A stretch of DNA of 64,000 nt from Microbacterium oxydans (GCF_000956525.1 NZ_JYIW01000018.1:87337-151336), one strand, 5' to 3'; shown: positions 1-9,890, numbered from the stretch's first letter. Notes: a model not told the origin generated them from the sequence alone. Numbers and translations are program-made.

Positions 1-1
1 C

Positions 2-58
2 ACCCCTCCGGAGCTGCTCGCCCGCGTGGACGACGCCATCCGCACCGCCACCTCCTGA
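2..58 (+). CDS. C-terminal end of an upstream gene (partial)
   Basis: An open frame enters from the left edge and stops at a TGA at 56-58. Only 18 residues are visible, beginning TPPELLARVDD, too few to name a family. Codon use is typical of the window, with G or C in nearly every third position. The next gene starts 14 bases later, so the two are probably co-transcribed. Confidence 0.5.
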   Translation, partial: TPPELLARVDDAIRTATS

Positions 59-72
59 ACGGAAGGAACCCC

Positions 73-1863
73 ATGTTCGACCGACGCTCCACCTTCGGCG
101 AGGCCCTCGACAACCCTGGCGCCCGAGCGGTGCTGGAACGCCTCATGCCCGGGATCGCCGCATCGCCGATGGCAGTCCAGTTCCGCGACGGACGCCTCGG
201 CGCCCTCATCGCCCTGGTGCCGTCACTCGACGCGCAGGAAGCCCGCGATCTGCTCTGGGCGGAGCTCGCCGAGATCGGCGACGACGTGGAGCGCGCCCCG
301 TATGCGCCCGCGATCGATGCCGACCCGACGTTCGAGGGATCCGACGTCGAGCGGGCCTCGGCGGCGCTGACGCTGTCGGGATCCGTATCGCGGTGGGATC
401 CGCTCGAGATCCGTCTCGACGGACCGGCGCACGGCAATCCGTTCGTCGACGTCGAGCTCGACGCGGTGTTCACGCGCAACGGTGAGGAGGTGCGGGTGGG
501 CGGCTTCTACGACGGAGGCGGCAGGTACATCATCCGGGCGCTGGCGGATGCCGAGGGCGACTGGACCTTCGTGACGCGCTCGACCGCTCGCTCACTCGAC
601 GGCATCACCGGCACCGTCACGGTCACCCCGCCGGCCGAGGGGGCGCACGGACCGGTGCGGGTCGAGGGCTTCCATTTCCGGCATGCGGACGGCACCCGTC
701 ATCGTCCGCTCGGCACGACTGCGTACGCGTGGACGCATCAGCCCGACGAGTTGCAGGAGCAGACCCTCGCGACGCTCGCCGAGGCGCCGTTCTCGAAGCT
801 CCGCATGTGCGTGTTCCCGAAGTCGTACCTGTACAACGCCGACGAGCCGGCGGACTTCCCGTTCCCCGGTTCGCTGGCCGATGGCTTCGATCTCGAGCGC
901 TTCGATCCCGAGCACTTCCGCCGGCTGGAGGAGCGGATCGTGCAGCTGGCCGGTCTCGGCATCCAGGCCGACCTCATCCTGTTCCACGCCTACGACCGCT
1001 GGGGCTTCGCAGACCTCGGTCCGGCCGTCGATGAGCGCTACCTGCGCTACGTGGTGCGCAGGCTGTCGGGCTTCGCGAACGTGTGGTGGTCGATGGCGAA
1101 CGAGTACGACCTGCTCTGGGCGAAGGACACGGCGGACTGGGAACGGCTCGCGGCCGTCGTCGGCGAGGAGGATGCCTTCGGGCACCTCAACTCGATCCAC
1201 AACTGCCGTCCGTTCTACGACTACTCCGCGCCCTGGATCACGCACGTCAGCATCCAGCGCGTCGACGTGTATCGCACCGCGGAGAACACCGACGACTGGC
1301 GCGAGCGCTGGGGCAAGCCGATCGTGATCGACGAGTGCGCGTACGAGGGCGACATCGATCAGGGGTGGGGCAACATCACCGGCGAGGAGATGGTGCGGCG
1401 GTTCTGGGAGGGCGCCGTCCGCGGCGGCTACGTCGGGCATGGAGAGACCTACCTGCCGTCCGCGCTCGGGCGCGACGACGAGATCCTGTGGTGGTCGAAG
1501 GGCGGCGAGCTGCACGGCACATCGCCCGACCGCATCGGGTTCCTCGAACAGCTGCTCGCCGAGGCGCCGGAAGGCGTGTGGGAGCCGCTGCCCGGTGACT
1601 GGGACGTGCCATGGGGCGGCGTCGCCGGGCAGGTGCGCATCGGGTACTTCGGGTTCAACCGGCCGAGGTTCCGCAACGTCGTGCTCGACGAGGGGACCTG
1701 GGCGATCGACGTGATCGACACCTGGAACATGACCGTCGAACGGGTCCAGGGGGAGCATCCTGCAGGGCCTGTCCGGATCGAGCTCCCAGGGCGTCAGTTC
1801 ATGGCGGTGCGGGTCACCCGGATCGACGGGGCCGGGGAACAGGGGAAGGACGGCGACGCATGA
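73..1863 (+). CDS. DUF5060/DUF5605 glycoside-hydrolase-like protein
   Basis: A 596-residue cytoplasmic protein with no signal peptide. An N-terminal helical part (about 1-90) is followed by a beta-rich DUF5060-type domain (about 100-205), a TIM-barrel-like DUF4038-type catalytic domain (about 205-480) and a C-terminal beta domain of DUF5605 type (about 510-590). Two acidic residues sit where clan GH-A enzymes keep their catalytic pair: E344 in WWSMANEYD and E421 in IVIDECAYEGD. Members of this architecture are thought to act on plant-derived glycosides, but the substrate cannot be read here. AAGGAAC precedes the ATG. The stop overlaps the start of the downstream SDR (ATGA), so a product sugar may be oxidised by that enzyme. 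Family confidence is good, substrate unknown. Confidence 0.8.
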   Translation: MFDRRSTFGEALDNPGARAVLERLMPGIAASPMAVQFRDGRLGALIALVPSLDAQEARDLLWAELAEIGDDVERAPYAPAIDADPTFEGSDVERASAALTLSGSVSRWDPLEIRLDGPAHGNPFVDVELDAVFTRNGEEVRVGGFYDGGGRYIIRALADAEGDWTFVTRSTARSLDGITGTVTVTPPAEGAHGPVRVEGFHFRHADGTRHRPLGTTAYAWTHQPDELQEQTLATLAEAPFSKLRMCVFPKSYLYNADEPADFPFPGSLADGFDLERFDPEHFRRLEERIVQLAGLGIQADLILFHAYDRWGFADLGPAVDERYLRYVVRRLSGFANVWWSMANEYDLLWAKDTADWERLAAVVGEEDAFGHLNSIHNCRPFYDYSAPWITHVSIQRVDVYRTAENTDDWRERWGKPIVIDECAYEGDIDQGWGNITGEEMVRRFWEGAVRGGYVGHGETYLPSALGRDDEILWWSKGGELHGTSPDRIGFLEQLLAEAPEGVWEPLPGDWDVPWGGVAGQVRIGYFGFNRPRFRNVVLDEGTWAIDVIDTWNMTVERVQGEHPAGPVRIELPGRQFMAVRVTRIDGAGEQGKDGDA

Positions 1864-2642
1864 ACGACGCACAGACGGGTCTCGGTGCTCGGCGTCTCGG
1901 TGGGAAGACCGCGCTGATCACCGGTGCCGGGGCGGGGATCGGGCGGGCGGTCGCCGAGCGGTTCGCCGCCGAGGGTGCCCGGGTGATCATCGCTGATCGC
2001 GATGCGGCCGCCGCGGCATCCGTGGCCGACTCGATCGGCGGGGCCGCGCGCGCCGTGACCATCGACATCTCCGACGAGGCATCCGTCGAGTCCGGTTTCG
2101 CGGAGGCGGTCGCCGCCGGGTGGAGCCCGGACGTCGTCGTCGCGAACGCCGGGGTGCAGCTCTTCGGGCAGGACGCGGTGGCCGGCGAGCTCGACCTCGA
2201 CGTCTGGCGTCGGACGATCGACATCAACCTCACGGGCACCTTCCTCACCGTCAAGCACGCGGTGCGGGCGATGCTGTCGGCGGGAGGCGGATCGATCATC
2301 CTCACCGGCAGCCCGACCGGAGTGAACGGCGAGGGCAAGGACTTCACGGCATACTCCGCGTCGAAGGCCGGCATCCACGGTCTGGCCCGCACGGTCGCCG
2401 CCGCCTACGCGCCGTCGGGCATCCGCGTGAACACCGTCGTGCCGGCGTATACCGAGACCGGACTGGTCTCCACCATCTCGGGCGACCCCGCATCACGGTC
2501 GGCGATCATCGGCCGCATCCCGGTCGGTCGCGCCGGCACTCCGAAGGACATCGAGGGGATCATGGTGTTCCTCGCGAGCGACGATGCCGCGTTCGCGACC
2601 GGTGCGCTGTTCGCAGTCGATGGGGGGATGACCTCGCTCTGA
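1860..2642 (+). CDS. SDR family oxidoreductase
   Basis: A 260-residue classical short-chain dehydrogenase. The cofactor motif TGAGAGIG lies at residues 21-28, the NAG motif is present as VVANAGVQ, and the catalytic pair is Y165/K169 in YSASK. The C-terminal VDGGM is typical of the glucose/3-oxoacyl dehydrogenase branch. The catalytic serine region reads IILTGSPTG. The ATG overlaps the stop of the glycoside-hydrolase-like gene by four bases, which implies translational coupling. A role in oxidising or reducing a sugar released by that protein is inferred from position only. Confidence 0.85.
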   Translation: MNDAQTGLGARRLGGKTALITGAGAGIGRAVAERFAAEGARVIIADRDAAAAASVADSIGGAARAVTIDISDEASVESGFAEAVAAGWSPDVVVANAGVQLFGQDAVAGELDLDVWRRTIDINLTGTFLTVKHAVRAMLSAGGGSIILTGSPTGVNGEGKDFTAYSASKAGIHGLARTVAAAYAPSGIRVNTVVPAYTETGLVSTISGDPASRSAIIGRIPVGRAGTPKDIEGIMVFLASDDAAFATGALFAVDGGMTSL

Positions 2643-2703
2643 CCCCCGAATCCCCGCTCTCGAGGCACGCGTGGAGTTCACCTGTGAGCCGCCTGGGAGA
2701 AAC

Positions 2704-2731
2704 TTGATGGTTCGCTGTGAGCTGATATATT
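2704..2731 (+). promoter_or_regulatory. Probable sigma-70-type promoter of the metalloprotease gene
   Basis: TTGATG at 2704-2709 and TATATT at 2726-2731 are separated by 16 bases, a close match to the housekeeping consensus in a region that is locally AT-rich. The GTG start of the metalloprotease follows 37 bases downstream. A small palindrome CAACGTTG (2735-2742) sits at the expected transcription start and could be an operator. Confidence 0.55.
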
Positions 2732-2768
2732 GCTCAACGTTGTCCATTTATCAATTCGGGGGAGAAAC

Positions 2769-5078
2769 GTGAAGAACACCAGACCACGATGGTTGACGGC
2801 TGCGGTCGCAACACTCGGAGCAGGCGCATTGGCCTTCGGAGGAGCGGCTGTTCCGGCCGCCGCGGATGAGGTCCCCGACGCCCCGGTCGAGCTGCAGAGC
2901 TCTGCGACGAAGTACGAGCGCGCTGCTGCGCAGACAGGTGACACCCCCGAGGCGATCAAGAAGCTCGAGCAGGCCGGCCTCATCAGCGTCACCGATCAGG
3001 GCTTCTTCTTCTACAACGACCAGGCGCACGAATCGGCCGATCTGGAGAACCTGGCGCTTCGTGCCGCGCCCGAGGGTGCGGCCATCCCCGGAACCCCCGC
3101 AGGCGGATCCCGTCCCGGCGCGCCGGTCACCGTCTACCTGGACTTCGACGGCGAGACGCTCGAAGGAACCTCCTGGAACGTCCAGTCCAAGATCGAGAGC
3201 CTGAACTTCGCACCCGGCGCGCTGGTGACCGACCGCGCGGCCGTCTGGGCAGCCGTCGCCGAGGACTACGCCCCGTTCAACGTGAACGTGACGACCACGC
3301 GTCCGAGCGATGACCAGCTCTACAAGACCTCCGCCGACGACAACGTCTACGGTTCGCACGTCATCATCACGGACTCCTACGACGAGGTGCTTCCGGCTGC
3401 GGCCGGCAACGGCGGCATCGCCTGGCTCGGCGGCACCGGCTCCGAGTTCCTGAGCGGCGCGCTCGTGTTCACCGACGGCACCGGCGGATCCCCCAAGGCG
3501 ATCGCCGAGATCGCGGCCCACGAATCCGGACACAACTTCGGGCTCGAGCACGACGGCATCTCCGGTGCCGGCGGTGGCGAGTACTACGCGCCGGAGAACG
3601 GCGTGTGGGGAACGATCATGGGCGCCGCGTACTACGTGCCGCTCAGCCAGTGGTCGGCCGGCGGCTACGCCGGATCGACCAACGTGCAGGACGACCTCGC
3701 CGCGATCACCAACCGTTCGGCGGCCGCCGCGATCTTCGTCAACGCGACGCTCCCCGACGGCACGCCGTACACCGACTCGGGTGTGTGCGTGCTGTCCGGG
3801 AACCCCTCGAACCCGCAGCCCGGCGACGTCTTCTTCGCGCTCGGCCTGAACGGCGACTGCGAGCCCGAAGGACCTCAGCTCACGCTGAACTTCTCATACG
3901 CCGATCGTGCCGACTACGCTGCAGACGCCGTCGGAAACACGCCGGCTGCGGCGCAGGCACTCGACAACGCCGATGGCACCTTCGCCGCGGCTGAGGTCAT
4001 CGTGCGCACCACCGACGTCGACGTGTACGCCGTCACGACTGCCGGTGGCACGCTCAGCGCAACCGTCGAGGTCGCCGACATCTCGCCGAACCTCGACGCG
4101 AAGCTGACGGTGACGGATGCCGCAGGCACCGTCCTCTCGACGAACGACCCCGCCTCGGCTCGTGTCTCGGCCTCGGTGGCGAGCGGCCTCGGCGCATCGG
4201 TCTCCGTCGCCGACCTGGTTGCGGGAACGTACTACCTCTCGGTCGAGGGCGTCGGTGCGGGTGACCCCGCGTCGGCCACTGCCGACAACGCCAACGGCTA
4301 CGCCAGGTACGGCAGCCTCGGCAACTACACCCTCTCCGGTTCAGCCGAGGCGTTCGACTCCGCTCCCCTCGTGATCACGGCCCCGACCAACGGCTCGGCC
4401 GTCACGGGTGGCGAGGAGATCGAGGTCACCGGCACGGCGACGCCGAACGCGACCGTCACCCTGTCGGTCGGCGGCACGGTCGTCGACACGGTCACCGCCG
4501 ACGACAGCGGCGCATGGACCGGTACCGTCACGGCGAACCAGTTCGGCAACACCGAGATCGTCGCAGCGCAGACCGTCGGCACGATCGTCATCCCCGGCAT
4601 GCAGTCCGTGACCGTCGTCGCCCCGGCGGCGCCGATCGCGGCACCGGCGATCACCGGCCCGACCTCCGGGTCGACCGTCGATGACACCACGCCGACCATC
4701 TCCGGCACCGGCGTCGCAGGCGCCGTGGTGACCGTCACGGTCCGCAACGCCGCCGGCGCTGCGGTGGCGACCGTGCAGACCACCGTGGCCGAGAACGGCA
4801 CCTGGTCGGTCGCAGTGGCATCCGCCCTCGCGAACGGCACCTACACCGCGTCAGCGGTGCAGAACCTCGGGACCGAGATCTCGGAGATCAGCAACACCGT
4901 CACGTTCACGGTCCAGGCGGCGCCTGGCACCGGTGGCGGCGGTTCGGACGGCAACCTCGCCTCGACCGGTCTGGGCTTCGACGCCACGCCGATCGCCGGC
5001 ATGGCCGTCGTCCTGCTCCTCATCGGTGGCGGCGTCATCCTCTACGCGCGACGCAAGGCGCTGTCGCTCGACGCCTGA
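2769..5078 (+). CDS. Secreted zinc metalloprotease with PPC and Ig-like domains, sortase-anchored
   Basis: A 769-residue exported protein. The GTG start is chosen because GGGGGAG lies just upstream and a signal peptide follows directly (basic KNTRPRW, hydrophobic stretch, AAADEV cleavage region). A short module at about 55-95 resembles the end of the neighbouring 146-residue protein. The catalytic domain (about 110-370) carries HESGHNFGLEHD, with zinc ligands H251, H255 and H261 and acid E252, as in metzincins. A pre-peptidase C-terminal (PPC) domain (about 385-535) and two Ig-like repeats (about 540-715) follow. The C-terminus has LASTG, a hydrophobic span and ARRK, the layout of a class E sortase signal. 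It probably works on the cell surface on proteins or peptides; the target is unknown. Confidence 0.85.
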   Translation: MKNTRPRWLTAAVATLGAGALAFGGAAVPAAADEVPDAPVELQSSATKYERAAAQTGDTPEAIKKLEQAGLISVTDQGFFFYNDQAHESADLENLALRAAPEGAAIPGTPAGGSRPGAPVTVYLDFDGETLEGTSWNVQSKIESLNFAPGALVTDRAAVWAAVAEDYAPFNVNVTTTRPSDDQLYKTSADDNVYGSHVIITDSYDEVLPAAAGNGGIAWLGGTGSEFLSGALVFTDGTGGSPKAIAEIAAHESGHNFGLEHDGISGAGGGEYYAPENGVWGTIMGAAYYVPLSQWSAGGYAGSTNVQDDLAAITNRSAAAAIFVNATLPDGTPYTDSGVCVLSGNPSNPQPGDVFFALGLNGDCEPEGPQLTLNFSYADRADYAADAVGNTPAAAQALDNADGTFAAAEVIVRTTDVDVYAVTTAGGTLSATVEVADISPNLDAKLTVTDAAGTVLSTNDPASARVSASVASGLGASVSVADLVAGTYYLSVEGVGAGDPASATADNANGYARYGSLGNYTLSGSAEAFDSAPLVITAPTNGSAVTGGEEIEVTGTATPNATVTLSVGGTVVDTVTADDSGAWTGTVTANQFGNTEIVAAQTVGTIVIPGMQSVTVVAPAAPIAAPAITGPTSGSTVDDTTPTISGTGVAGAVVTVTVRNAAGAAVATVQTTVAENGTWSVAVASALANGTYTASAVQNLGTEISEISNTVTFTVQAAPGTGGGGSDGNLASTGLGFDATPIAGMAVVLLLIGGGVILYARRKALSLDA

Positions 5079-5101
5079 CCCGCACTGAGGTCTGGATATC
5101 G

Positions 5102-5129
5102 CGGGGCGGGGATCATGATCCCCGCCCCG
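5102..5129. terminator. Perfect GC-rich palindrome, probable terminator
   Basis: A 28-base perfect palindrome centred on GATCATGATC with GGGGCGGG/CCCGCCCC outer arms, starting 24 bases after the metalloprotease stop and followed by GTTTCC. It can fold into a very stable hairpin with a minimal loop. Being fully symmetric it could act on both strands or bind a dimeric protein, but termination after the protease gene is the simplest reading. Confidence 0.6.
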
Positions 5130-5168
5130 TTTCCATCCCCGTTCCCACAGCCACGAGAGGAGCCGAAC

Positions 5169-5609
<441 letters not shown>

Positions 5610-5619
5610 CCCGCAGACG

Positions 5620-7011
5620 CTACGCGTGCGCCCGCAGCGCCAACCACGCGGCCGCTCGGTCGTCGGCGCTCGACATCGAGAGCCCGGTGATGTGCTCGAT
5701 GCGTCGCACGCGCGCGGCGAGCGTCTGCCGGTGCACGCCGAGGCGCGCGGCCGCGGCGCCCCAGGCTCCGTTCTCGGTCAGGAAGCCCCGCAGCGTGTCG
5801 ACGAGATCATCGTCGCGCAGCGGCTCGATCAGGGCGGCCAGGCGTCGTGCGTCAGACGGCGCGAGCCGGTCGAGCACGAGGTCGATGGTCGGCATGCTGC
5901 GATAGCGCACCACGGCGCGGACCTCGGCGACGGCGACGTCATGGGCGCGGCGCGCCTCTTCCGCCGAGCCGGCGAGCGCGTCGACCTGGGCGGGGGAGCC
6001 GAGGCCGAGATGCAGCGGGACCGAGAACGTCGTGGCGCGTCTGGCGAGCTCCTCGGTGTGCTCCTCGCGTGCGAATCCCGACACCAGGCCGTGCGCTGCG
6101 GTGAGCAGGTGCGGGGCGCCGAGGTCTTCCAGCCAGTGCACGACCACCCGCTCCGCGTCGACGCTGGATGACCGCGCCGACAGGGTGAACGCGGCCAGCG
6201 AGCGATCCCGTACGCCCCACTCCTTCGCCAGCGCGAGGGCGGTCGGTCCGCCCTCTTCGAGCACCCGCATCATCGTGGCCCGACCGAGTCGCTCGGTGCG
6301 GCTGCCGTCATGCGTGCGCAGCAGCAGATCCAGCAGCGCCGCCGCCTGGGAGCTCAGGTCCCGCGCTCGGCTGGTCGATCCGCTCCGAGCGGTCACGACG
6401 AGGAACGCGGACATGTCTTCATCGGTACCGACCGGATGCACCTGCAGCGCTCGACTCCGCACCCGCACCGGCCGGTTGAACGCGACGGCGACGGCATCCC
6501 CGATGTGCAATGCGCCGGCGCCGGCCGAGGCGATCGGCTGCGCATCGCGATCGAGCAGCACGGCCCAGCCGTCGAGCCGTCTGGCGAGTTCGGCCACCAC
6601 GCCGGCCACGCCGCTGCGTCGAGCTGCGAGCGCGAGCACCTTCGTCGCGGCGAGCACCGCACGGTCCTCTGCTGCGGCATCCGTCGCCAGCAGGGCCTGC
6701 AGCGTGGGCAGCACCACGACCGGTTCCAGGTCCGGATCGATGATCGCGGTGACGCCCTCCGGCACGACCTCGAGCGGCCCCGTCACCACGGCGACGGCGA
6801 GACGCAGCTGCTCGCGGCGGTCGCTGCGGTCGAGCGCCGACGCGATCTCGTCGGGATCACCGACGACGAGCGTCGCGAACTGCGGGTGCGGCACGACCGC
6901 GAAGTCGGCCAGCGGGACGACGCTCGACACGGGCGCTTTCGGCCCCAGCGTGCCGCCGTCGACCAGGGTCGCACCGAGCAGGCGCGCGATCGATGCCAGG
7001 TCTCGCGTCAT
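5620..7011 (-). CDS. PucR-family transcriptional regulator
   Basis: A 463-residue regulator with a PucR-like sensing region in the N-terminal half (a catalytic-barrel-free ligand domain, then a GAF-like stretch around 130-260) and a C-terminal PucR HTH at about 405-455, visible as LRGFLTENGAWGAAAARLGV then HRQTLAARVRRI. Such proteins typically activate catabolic genes for nitrogen compounds or alcohols. It is transcribed divergently from the alcohol dehydrogenase and APC permease genes, which are its likely targets. A TATACT at 7018-7023 (minus strand) lies six bases before the ATG with no ribosome-binding site between, so the message is probably leaderless. Confidence 0.85.
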   Translation of the reverse strand: MTRDLASIARLLGATLVDGGTLGPKAPVSSVVPLADFAVVPHPQFATLVVGDPDEIASALDRSDRREQLRLAVAVVTGPLEVVPEGVTAIIDPDLEPVVVLPTLQALLATDAAAEDRAVLAATKVLALAARRSGVAGVVAELARRLDGWAVLLDRDAQPIASAGAGALHIGDAVAVAFNRPVRVRSRALQVHPVGTDEDMSAFLVVTARSGSTSRARDLSSQAAALLDLLLRTHDGSRTERLGRATMMRVLEEGGPTALALAKEWGVRDRSLAAFTLSARSSSVDAERVVVHWLEDLGAPHLLTAAHGLVSGFAREEHTEELARRATTFSVPLHLGLGSPAQVDALAGSAEEARRAHDVAVAEVRAVVRYRSMPTIDLVLDRLAPSDARRLAALIEPLRDDDLVDTLRGFLTENGAWGAAAARLGVHRQTLAARVRRIEHITGLSMSSADDRAAAWLALRAHA

Positions 7012-7017
7012 ATCCGC

Positions 7018-7095
7018 AGTATAAGGAATGTCGAGTGCTGGCAGTGAAGATCATCATTTCGATGAATGACACGGGTGTGCCCGCGTTTCTACGAT
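7018..7095. promoter_or_regulatory. Divergent promoter region between pucR-type regulator and alcohol dehydrogenase
   Basis: On the minus strand TATACT (7023-7018) serves the regulator. On the plus strand ATGACA (7066-7071) and TACGAT (7090-7095), 18 bases apart, are a reasonable promoter for the dehydrogenase. TCAT-TTCG-ATGA (7054-7065) is a short inverted repeat directly upstream of that -35 box, a plausible activator site for the PucR-type protein. Confidence 0.4.
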
Positions 7096-7127
7096 GAAGC
7101 CCGACCGACACGAACGAAGGGGGCCAC

Positions 7128-8225
7128 ATGCGGGCCATCGTATTCCGCGACACCGACAGTCCGATCGAGCACACCGAGGTGCAGCTCGCGCCGCCGGCTG
7201 CCGGAGAAGTGCGCGTGAAGATCGCCGCCGCGGGCGTCTGCCATTCCGACCTGCACGTCAAGCGGGGGGAGTGGACCGCAGCTGCGCCCATGGTCATGGG
7301 CCACGAGGGCTCCGGTGTCGTCACCGAACTGGGCGATGGTGTCACCTCGCTCGCCGTCGGCGATCACGTCGTGCTCAGCTGGGTGCCGCCGTGCGGCGAG
7401 TGCCGCTACTGCCGCTCCGGTCACGAGGCGCGCTGCCAGAAGGTCGCGACGGTCGTCGCCCCGCTCGGCGTGCTCTTCGACGGCACGTCGCGACTGAGCA
7501 AGGACGGCGAGACGATCCACCACTACCTCGGCGTCTCCTCGTTCGCCGAGGAGGTCGTGGTTCCCGCGTCGGGCGCCATCAAGGTGCGCGATGACGCGCC
7601 GCTCGACGTCATCGCCGTCGTCGGCTGCGCTGTGGCGACCGGCGTCGGCGCCGTGATGAACACCGCCGGGGTCGAACCGGGCGCCCTCGTCGCGGTGATC
7701 GGCTGCGGCGGCGTCGGCCTGAATGTCATCCAGGGCGCACGCCTCGCCGGTGCCGAACGCATCGTCGCGATCGACGTGCGCGAGGACAAGACCCGCCTCG
7801 CCGCGCAGTTCGGCGCCACGGATCAGATCGTCGCCCCCGACGGCGACGCAGTCGCGCAGCTGCGGGCCCTCCTCCCTGACGGCGTCGACTACGCCTTCGA
7901 CGCGATCGGCCGCACCGTCACCACCGAGCAGTCGATCGAGATGCTCGGACTCGGCGGCGCGGCGGTCATCGTCGGCCTCCCCCCGACCGGCGCCCGCGCC
8001 TCGTTCGAACCGCTCGTGCTGGCCGAGGCCGACCAGCGCATCCTCGGCTCGAACTACGGCTCGGTGCGTCCGGCGATCGACATCCCCGCCCTCGTCGACC
8101 GCTACATGGACGGCCAGCTGATCCTCGATCCGCTCATCTCCTCGCGCCGCCCGCTGGTCGAGGCTGCAGAGGCCTTCGCCGAACTCGAGTCCGGCCAGGC
8201 GCTGCGCACCCTCCTCATCCCCTGA
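7128..8225 (+). CDS. Zinc-dependent alcohol dehydrogenase (MDR family)
   Basis: A 365-residue medium-chain dehydrogenase. The catalytic zinc site is visible as GVCHSDLH (Cys about 38) and GHEGSG (His about 60). The structural zinc lobe has four cysteines in PPCGECRYCRSGHEARC. The NAD-binding motif is GCGGVGLNVIQ. Overall it resembles class III-like alcohol/aldehyde dehydrogenases, including the mycothiol-dependent formaldehyde type, but I would not assign a substrate. GAAGGGGG precedes the ATG. The permease gene follows 76 bases later on the same strand and the PucR regulator is divergent, so an imported alcohol, amino alcohol or amine is the likely substrate class. Confidence 0.85.
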   Translation: MRAIVFRDTDSPIEHTEVQLAPPAAGEVRVKIAAAGVCHSDLHVKRGEWTAAAPMVMGHEGSGVVTELGDGVTSLAVGDHVVLSWVPPCGECRYCRSGHEARCQKVATVVAPLGVLFDGTSRLSKDGETIHHYLGVSSFAEEVVVPASGAIKVRDDAPLDVIAVVGCAVATGVGAVMNTAGVEPGALVAVIGCGGVGLNVIQGARLAGAERIVAIDVREDKTRLAAQFGATDQIVAPDGDAVAQLRALLPDGVDYAFDAIGRTVTTEQSIEMLGLGGAAVIVGLPPTGARASFEPLVLAEADQRILGSNYGSVRPAIDIPALVDRYMDGQLILDPLISSRRPLVEAAEAFAELESGQALRTLLIP

Positions 8226-8301
8226 TCGACCCAGTGCGCCACCCTCCCTGCACCACACCTCACAGCACCACTCCGACCGACCCGATGCGAAGGAGCACCC
8301 C

Positions 8302-9753
8302 TTGACCACGACATCCCAGCAGCATCCGCCCGGTGCCGCAGCCGGCGCACCCACCGATGCCGGCCTCCGCCGCGGCGTGATGAGCGGCCCAGAGCTGGCC
8401 GCCCAGGCGATCGCGAACATCGCCCCCAGCGCGGTGATCGCCTTCACGGCCGCCGCGATCTTCCTCGGCGCAGGCAACGGCACCATCTACGCCTTCGGCC
8501 TCGCGACGATCGTCATCCTCTGCGTCGGCTACTGCGTCGTGGTGTTCGCCCGCAAGCACGCCTCGGCCGGGTCGCTCTACACGTACGTGTCGAAGGGCCT
8601 CGGGCCCGCCGGCGCCTACCTGGCCGGTGCGGCGCTGCTGATCGGATGCTTCGGCATCGCGGCAGCCTCCCTCATGGGATCCGTGTCGTACATGAGTCAG
8701 TTCCTCACGCTGCTCGGCGTGCCAGCTGCCGGCCTCGGCTGGAGCATCGGCCTCGCGATCGTGCTCGGCGGACTCGCGACGCTGTTCACGATCCGCGGCA
8801 TCCGGCTCTCCGCCCGGGTCTCCCTGGTGCTCGAGCTGCTGTCGGTCGCGATCATCCTCGTGCTGCTGATCTCGGCCCTCGTCTGGGCTGGTCCCGGCGC
8901 CTGGGATCCGGCGCAGCTGCTCGCCGAAGGCTCCTCCTTCCAGGGCGTCGCGGCCGGCATGGTGCTCGGAATCCTCGGTTTCGTCGGCTTCTCGTCGGCC
9001 GATGCGCTCGGCCGTGAGGCGAAGAACCCGTACAAGGCCATCCCCAGGGCGATCATGTGGAGCGCGCTGACCGTCGGCATCCTCTACGTCTTCGCCGCGT
9101 ACACGCAGATCGCCGTCCTCGGCGACGACCTGGCCACCTCGGCCAGCCCGTTGGAGAGCATGTCCGAGCTGATCGGCATGCCGGCGTGGTTCGCTCCGGT
9201 GCTCACGTTCGGTGTCGCCGCGTCGTTCTTCGCCGTGGTGGTCGCCCCGCTGAACGTCATCGGCCGCATCGTGTACGTCATGGGCAAGGAGGGGGTGGTC
9301 CACGAGCGGTTCGGACGCACCCACGAGCGCCACCTCACGCCCCACCGCGTGCTGCTCGCAGCCGGCGCGCTCGCCGTCGTCGTCGACATCGTCTTCCTGA
9401 TCGCTGGCGCCGACCCGATGGAGATCCTCGTGTGGGTCAACACCTGGGGCACCTACGGCTACATGGTCGCGTACGCGCTCGTCGCGATCGCCTGCGTCGT
9501 CTACACGCAGCGGGCCGGCATGCGCAACGGCCTCGTGTGGGTCTGCGCGACGATCGCCGTCGCCACCATGGCCTACGTCTTCTTCGCGAACGTGTTCCCG
9601 GTTCCGGCGTTCCCGTTCAACGTGATCCCCTACGTGTTCATCGTCTGCGTGCTCGCAGCACTCACCCGGTACTGGTTCCTGAAGGCGCGTCACCCCGAAG
9701 TGATCGCGCGCATCGGAAACACCGAGACCTCGGCGATGGACGGCGTCGGCTGA
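8302..9753 (+). CDS. APC-family amino acid/amine permease
   Basis: A 483-residue polytopic permease with about 12 hydrophobic segments and the APC hallmark near the N-terminus (LAAQAIANIAPSAVIAF). The start is TTG, supported by GAAGGAG six bases upstream. The conserved GFVGFSSADALGREAKNPYK after the sixth helix is typical of amino-acid/polyamine permeases. It follows the alcohol dehydrogenase gene, so it probably imports the nitrogenous substrate handled by that enzyme under PucR control. Confidence 0.85.
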   Translation: MTTTSQQHPPGAAAGAPTDAGLRRGVMSGPELAAQAIANIAPSAVIAFTAAAIFLGAGNGTIYAFGLATIVILCVGYCVVVFARKHASAGSLYTYVSKGLGPAGAYLAGAALLIGCFGIAAASLMGSVSYMSQFLTLLGVPAAGLGWSIGLAIVLGGLATLFTIRGIRLSARVSLVLELLSVAIILVLLISALVWAGPGAWDPAQLLAEGSSFQGVAAGMVLGILGFVGFSSADALGREAKNPYKAIPRAIMWSALTVGILYVFAAYTQIAVLGDDLATSASPLESMSELIGMPAWFAPVLTFGVAASFFAVVVAPLNVIGRIVYVMGKEGVVHERFGRTHERHLTPHRVLLAAGALAVVVDIVFLIAGADPMEILVWVNTWGTYGYMVAYALVAIACVVYTQRAGMRNGLVWVCATIAVATMAYVFFANVFPVPAFPFNVIPYVFIVCVLAALTRYWFLKARHPEVIARIGNTETSAMDGVG

Positions 9754-9776
9754 CCCGAACAGCCGCACGCAGCCGG

Positions 9777-9812
9777 CGAAGGCCTCGACTCCCCGCGGAG
9801 TCGGGGCCTTCG
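9777..9812 (+). terminator. Intrinsic-terminator-like hairpin after the permease gene
   Basis: CGAAGGCC-T-CGACTCC pairs with GGAGTCG-G-GGCCTTCG across a CCGC loop, 24 bases downstream of the permease stop. A T-poor tail follows, as is common in high-GC actinobacteria. Confidence 0.7.
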
Positions 9813-9876
9813 TCGGTCGGATTCGACCCCACGCGCGGCGCGATGTCAAGCCGTCGCAGCGATCTCGCGCGAACCA

Positions 9877-9882
9877 TATGAT
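9877..9882 (+). promoter_or_regulatory. -10 box of the PAP2 phosphatase gene, probably leaderless
   Basis: TATGAT lies only eight bases before the GTG start with no ribosome-binding site in between, so transcription would begin at or next to the start codon. No convincing -35 box is seen. Confidence 0.4.
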
Positions 9883-9890
9883 CGACTCTC

